From contig NZ_BSTL01000014.1 of assembly GCF_030269485.1 (NCBI RefSeq), positions 110,097 to 174,096 on the forward strand: a DNA stretch of 64,000 nt, in the 5' to 3' direction. Within the stretch, counting starts at the first letter, position 1. Every line of letters starts with the position of its first letter. This DNA is from Actinoplanes sp. NBRC 103695 (lineage in GTDB: Bacteria; Actinomycetota; Actinomycetes; Mycobacteriales; Micromonosporaceae). The notes under the pieces were generated by a model. It was not told the origin of the DNA. It did no database searches and saw only the letters and a list, made by a program, of their open reading frames with translations. The translations under genes and the position numbers were made by a program. This document shows positions 60,539 through 64,000 of the stretch, piece after piece.

Positions 60539-61366
60539 ATGATCGTCGTTACCGGTGCGAGCGGCCAGCTGGGCCGCGCTGTCGTCGAGGAACTGCTGTC
60601 GCTCGTGCCCGCGTCCCAGGTCGGCGTCAGCGTCCGCGACGTCTCCAAGGTCGCCGACCTCGGCGACCGCGGAGTGCGTGTCCGGCAGGGCGACTACACC
60701 TCGCTGGAGCACTCGATCGAGGGCGCCTCGTCGCTGCTGCTCGTCTCGGCCCCGCTCATCGGCGACGCGCTGCTGAAGACGCACCGCACCGCGATCGCCG
60801 CGGCCGGAGCGGCCGGGGTGAAGCGAGTTCTCTACACCAGCCACATGGGCGTGAACCCGGCGTCGCACTTCCCGCCGATGCGAGGTCACGCCGCCACCGA
60901 GGAGATGCTCGCCGAGTCGGGTCTGGCCTTCACCGTGCTGCGCAACGGCTACTACGCCACCGCGGTGCCGATGCTGCTGCGGCAGGCGCTGGAGACCGGC
61001 GAGCTGCGCACGCCCGCGGACGGCCCGGTCGCCTGGACCACCCACGCCGACCTGGCCGCGGCGACCGCCCGCCTGCTGGTGGACGGCGCCGACGACGGGC
61101 CGACCGCGCCGCTGACCGGGCCGGCCGCTCTCGACATGGCGGACGTGGCAGTCATCGCCTCGCGGGTCACCGGCCGCGAGATCCGGCATGTCGTGGTTCC
61201 CGACGCCGACTACCGCAACGGGCTGCCCGAACCGGCGGCGACGATGCTGGCCGGAATGTTCCTGTCGAGCCGCGACGGCGACTTCGGCCCGGCCGACCCC
61301 ACCCTCGCGACCCTGATCGGGCGTCCGGCGACGTCGCTGGAAGACTTCCTCCGGCAGGTGCTCTAG
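60539..61366 (+). CDS. NmrA/QorB-like NAD(P)-binding oxidoreductase
   Basis: A 275-residue atypical short-chain dehydrogenase with the NAD(P) motif TGASGQLG at residues 5-12, DYTSLEHSIEGASSLLLVSAP, and the substrate region RVLYTSHMGVNP ... VLRNGYYATAVP; the family's quinone reductases and NmrA-type sensors share this pattern. AGGAGAAG precedes ATG 60539. Its stop lies 4 bp inside the end of the DUF6879-type gene. Physiological substrate unknown; quinone or aldehyde detoxification is likely, given TetR control. Confidence 0.88.
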   Translation: MIVVTGASGQLGRAVVEELLSLVPASQVGVSVRDVSKVADLGDRGVRVRQGDYTSLEHSIEGASSLLLVSAPLIGDALLKTHRTAIAAAGAAGVKRVLYTSHMGVNPASHFPPMRGHAATEEMLAESGLAFTVLRNGYYATAVPMLLRQALETGELRTPADGPVAWTTHADLAAATARLLVDGADDGPTAPLTGPAALDMADVAVIASRVTGREIRHVVVPDADYRNGLPEPAATMLAGMFLSSRDGDFGPADPTLATLIGRPATSLEDFLRQVL

Positions 61367-61902
61367 GTGAGTGGCCGGCCCAGGTCGTAGATCTCCTGGA
61401 TCAGGCGGCGGCAGCGGCGGATCACGTCCGGGTCGGTGTGGCGCAGGGCGTACTCCGTGGTCAGCTCGGCGCCGATGACCACTTCGTACATGACGGCGTC
61501 GCCGAGCACGACGAGCTCCGGCAGCGGCTCCAGGTGGGCGACCTGCTCGGCCGCGACGATGCGGGTGGAGTCGCCGTACTCGGCGCGGAGGCGCAGCGCG
61601 TGCATCTCCCACTCCACGTACGGGATGAGCGGCTCCTCCACGACCCTGGCCCGGCGCATCGGGAAGCCGGCCCGGCGGTAGAAGTCACGCATGGCGTCGC
61701 GGCCCTGATCGAGCAGGCGCAGCGACCCGGCCAGATCACCGCGGTCGAAGGCCTCCCAGCTGTCGTGGCCTGGCTCGCGGAACTCCTGGCGGCGTTCCAG
61801 CTTCCAGAAACCGGACTCGCCGATCGCCCAGAAATGCCGGTCGAAGTCAGCCTGATAGTCCGCGAACTCCAGCCGTTCGCCGGCCGCACCGTCCACAATC
61901 AT
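61363..61902 (-). CDS. DUF6879-like protein
   Basis: A protein of about 179 residues with FWKLERRQEFREPGHDSWEAFDRGD, a block I recall from the DUF6879 family of actinobacterial proteins with unknown function, followed by an acidic helical middle and EYALRHTDPDVIRRCRRLIQEIYDLG at the end. ATG 61902 is preferred: a possible -10 (TATATG, 61927-61922) would put the transcript start near 61914, too late for the ATG at 61923. Divergent from the repeat-rich membrane protein with a very short shared promoter. Confidence 0.7.
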   Translation of the reverse strand: MIVDGAAGERLEFADYQADFDRHFWAIGESGFWKLERRQEFREPGHDSWEAFDRGDLAGSLRLLDQGRDAMRDFYRRAGFPMRRARVVEEPLIPYVEWEMHALRLRAEYGDSTRIVAAEQVAHLEPLPELVVLGDAVMYEVVIGAELTTEYALRHTDPDVIRRCRRLIQEIYDLGRPLT

Positions 61903-61934
61903 CGATCGACACTGTAGACCCATATATTGGTGCC

Positions 61935-63734
61935 ATGACGTCAGCGGGCAGCCGGCGGTCGAGGGATCGGCACAGTCCTGCCGAGCAGCGGCTCATCGAC
62001 TCGGTCGCCCGCGGCGACGTGCTCGACCTGGCCGGTGACGAACCGGTCGACGAGGCGGCCATGCGTTCCTGGGGCGACGACCGGACAATCTCCGCGTCCG
62101 TCATCCGCGACCTCGTCCGCGGCCGCCTGGCCGCCGAGCCCGACCCGCACGGCCTGCGGCTACGCGGCGCCCGGATCACCGGACGGATCGACCTGGCGAA
62201 CATCACCAGCGACCTGGTGCTGGAACTCGGTGACTGCCTTCTGCCCGATGGCCTGGACCTGCGGAACGCCCGGCTGCCGGCCGTGGCCCTGACCGGATGC
62301 CGCATCGAGCAGACGGCGGGCTCCGGCGACGCTCCCGTCGACGCCACCCGCCTCACCGCGCGGGTTCTCTCCTTCGACAGCAGCACCATCCTCGCCACGG
62401 CGGCCGCCGGAGCCATCCGTCTCGCCGCCGCGCGCATCGGCACAGTGGACTCCCGCGGTGCCCGGCTGGGCAACACCGGCGGTCCCGCCCTGGAGGCCGG
62501 CGGCCTGCACGCCGACCACAGCGTCTTCCTGAGCGACGGATTCGACGCCACCAGCACCAGCGAGCAAGGCACCGTCCGGCTGATCGGGGCGCACATCGGC
62601 GGGCAACTCAACTGCGGCGGCGCGGCACTGCGGAACACCACCGGGCCCGCCCTCAACGCCGACGGTCTGTCCGTCGCGCAAGGCGTGCTCCTGCAACGAG
62701 GATTCACCGCCACCAGCACCAGCGAACAGGGCACGATCCGCCTCATCGGCGCCGCCACCAGCGCCCTGCATTGCGCCGGAGCCAGGCTGGAGAACACCGC
62801 CGGACCGGCCCTCGACGGCGACAACCTCCAGGTGAAGCGGGACATCGGCCTGGACCGCGGGTTCATCGCGACCGGCGTCAGCGATGAGGGCGCGGTCGTG
62901 CTCACCGGCGCCCATGTCGGCGGTCTTCTGGACTGCTCGGCGGCAAGGATGGCGAACACCGGCGGGCCGGCACTCCATGCCAACGGCCTTCGAGTCGACC
63001 AGGACCTCATCCTCGACGACGGGTTCAGCGCCGCCACTGCCGGCTGCCCGGTGACGCTGACGTTGGCCGGCGCACGGGTCGGTGGAACCTTCCGCTTCGA
63101 CAGCGAGGTCGTGACGCAGGCCGAGGCGGATCACGGGTCGCTGGTCGAGGTGGACGGGCTCACCTACAGCGGGCTGCCGGGCCCGGCCTCGGTGCAACGC
63201 TGGCTGACCGTGCTGGGCAAACACACCGCACGGTACGCCGCACAGCCCTACCAGCACCTCGCCGCCGCGTACCGTGCCGCCGGCCACGACCGGGACGCCC
63301 GCACCGTCCTCGTCGCCCAGCGCCGCGACCAGCTCGACCGCGGCGGGCTGACCGGCCCGGAGCGCGCCTGGGGCCGCCTGACCGGTCTCACCCTCGGCTA
63401 CGGCTACCAGCCGTGGCGCGCCCTGCTCCTCCTCATCGCCACGCTCGCGGCGGCGGTGGCATTGAGCGTCGCCGGCGGCCACCACGGCGCGCTCGCCCAG
63501 AAGGCCACCGTCGGAACAGCTTCCGCCGGGCCGTGCACCATCACCGACCAGATCGGCGTCGGCCTGGACCTCGGCACGCCCTTGATCAAGACCGGCGCCA
63601 GGGACCGTTGCCAACCCACCAGTACCTCCGCCGGTCAGGCTCTCACTCTGACGGGCTGGGTGCTGCAGTTGGTCGCCTGGGGCTTCGCCACGCTGTTCAT
63701 CGCCGGCTTCACCAGCGCGGTCCGCAAGACCTGA
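61935..63734 (+). CDS. Repetitive membrane protein, pentapeptide-like N-terminal domain
   Basis: A 599-residue protein. Residues about 50-390 are repeats of roughly 40-55 residues with patterns such as GARIGTVDSRGARLGNTGGPALEAGGL and ATSTSEQGTVRLIGAHIGGQLNCGGAALRNTTGPALNADGL, which resemble right-handed beta-helix (pentapeptide-like) folds. About 420-490 is helical, and two transmembrane helices lie near the C-terminus (LLLLIATLAAAVALSVAG and LVAWGFATLFIAGFT). Proteins of this kind are sometimes labelled membrane oxidoreductase, but no redox motif is visible. A TATATT at 61923-61928 would start transcription on the ATG, giving a leaderless message. Confidence 0.75.
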   Translation: MTSAGSRRSRDRHSPAEQRLIDSVARGDVLDLAGDEPVDEAAMRSWGDDRTISASVIRDLVRGRLAAEPDPHGLRLRGARITGRIDLANITSDLVLELGDCLLPDGLDLRNARLPAVALTGCRIEQTAGSGDAPVDATRLTARVLSFDSSTILATAAAGAIRLAAARIGTVDSRGARLGNTGGPALEAGGLHADHSVFLSDGFDATSTSEQGTVRLIGAHIGGQLNCGGAALRNTTGPALNADGLSVAQGVLLQRGFTATSTSEQGTIRLIGAATSALHCAGARLENTAGPALDGDNLQVKRDIGLDRGFIATGVSDEGAVVLTGAHVGGLLDCSAARMANTGGPALHANGLRVDQDLILDDGFSAATAGCPVTLTLAGARVGGTFRFDSEVVTQAEADHGSLVEVDGLTYSGLPGPASVQRWLTVLGKHTARYAAQPYQHLAAAYRAAGHDRDARTVLVAQRRDQLDRGGLTGPERAWGRLTGLTLGYGYQPWRALLLLIATLAAAVALSVAGGHHGALAQKATVGTASAGPCTITDQIGVGLDLGTPLIKTGARDRCQPTSTSAGQALTLTGWVLQLVAWGFATLFIAGFTSAVRKT

Positions 63735-63756
63735 CCCGTTCGCGGTGAAGGTCTGG

Positions 63757-63854
63757 TCTGGCCTTGCTGCCGGCGTCTCGCTGGGTGTGGGGTTTCGCCG
63801 GGGTATGCCAGGCGGCCCGGGTGCCTGCTCATCGTTGCTGCCGCCGCTCGCGGT
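63757..63854. repeat. Dispersed repeat, copy 2
   Basis: This stretch matches the element at 47955-48060 over about 100 bp: CTTGCTGCCGGCG, TGGGGTTTCGCCGGGG, TGCCAGGCGGCCCGGGTG, TGCTCATCGTTGCTGCCGCC. In both places it is followed by GGTAGCC repeats. It begins about 20 bp after the stop of the membrane-protein gene. Confidence 0.75.
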
Positions 63855-64000
63855 GGTAGCCGGACGCGGTGGTAGCCGGACGCGGCGGTAGCCGGACGCG
63901 GCGGTAGCCGGACGCGGCGGTAGCCGGACGCGGCGGTAGCCGGACGCGGCGGTAGCCGGACGCGGCGGTAGCCGGACGCGGCGGTAGCCGGACGCGGCGG
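63855..64000. repeat. GGTAGCC tandem array, 16-bp unit, running off the window
   Basis: GGTAGCCGGACGCGGC is repeated with a strict 16-bp period: starts at 63855, 63871, 63887 and so on to 63983, nine complete copies plus the first bases of a tenth at 63999. The first copy differs by one base (GGT at its end). It directly follows the dispersed element and its right end is outside the window. Confidence 0.9.

Noticed and set aside
63855..64000. CRISPR or integron array
   Set aside because: Strict 16-bp tandem units with no spacers.

Overview
This is a 64-kb, very GC-rich stretch of an actinomycete chromosome. Heavy GTG/TTG start use, stop/start overlaps, three SARP (Streptomyces antibiotic regulatory protein)-type regulators, several sigma factors, an mce lipid-uptake operon and many secreted proteins all point to a filamentous actinobacterium. 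Micromonosporaceae (Actinoplanes or Micromonospora-like) is my best guess; that is an inference from style and gene content, not from a database match. No rRNA, tRNA, CRISPR array, transposase or phage genes were seen.

Layout. 1-6.6 kb: the start of a nonribosomal peptide synthetase (adenylation, carrier, condensation; cut by the left edge), a metallophosphoesterase and a large AfsR-type regulator, all on the minus strand. 6.7-7.3 kb: a small secreted protein closed by a strong terminator. 7.3-17.9 kb: a complete mce operon (ATPase, two YrbE permeases, six Mce proteins, two Mce-associated proteins), with nearly every stop overlapping the next start. 18-19.6 kb: a SigE-family sigma factor with a membrane-anchored partner. 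19.7-30.5 kb: an ABM monooxygenase, two intact aromatic-type FAD monooxygenases, one FAD monooxygenase lacking its FAD-binding N-terminus, a second AfsR-type regulator and a large LuxR regulator; this looks like tailoring and regulation for secondary metabolism. 30.5-34.7 kb: a compact SARP plus subtilisin operon facing a STAND ATPase. 34.8-39.5 kb: a secreted VWD-domain protein, then a response regulator, sensor kinase and PepSY protein. 39.7-46.3 kb: housekeeping and stress genes, including a frameshifted PEP-mutase-like gene, a methyltransferase, a manganese (yybP-ykoY) riboswitch in front of a GDT1/TMEM165 cation exporter, a molybdopterin oxidoreductase and an orphan mycosin. 46.3-48.7 kb: gene remnants and a dense cluster of several kinds of short repeats. 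48.7-50.8 kb: a TetR/MFS drug-efflux pair with visible operators. 50.9-56.9 kb: a secreted propeller-LamG protein, an M15 peptidase, a decayed neutral ceramidase and a DGPF-protein/ECF42 sigma pair. 57-59.8 kb: a secreted alpha-amylase divergent from its LacI regulator. 59.8-63.7 kb: a TetR/quinone-reductase-like pair and a divergent pair of a DUF6879-type protein and a repetitive membrane protein. 63.7-64 kb: a second copy of the repeat family seen at 48 kb, running off the right edge.

Regulatory themes. All three SARP-type genes have short direct repeats with a period of about 11 bp just upstream, the geometry SARPs bind. The two-component system and its PepSY protein share TTCAG boxes with 10-11 bp spacing. 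The mce operon is followed by a sigma gene whose own promoter appears to give a leaderless GTG transcript. Five loci are broken, and three dispersed copies of a non-coding repeat family mark the intergenic accessory parts.
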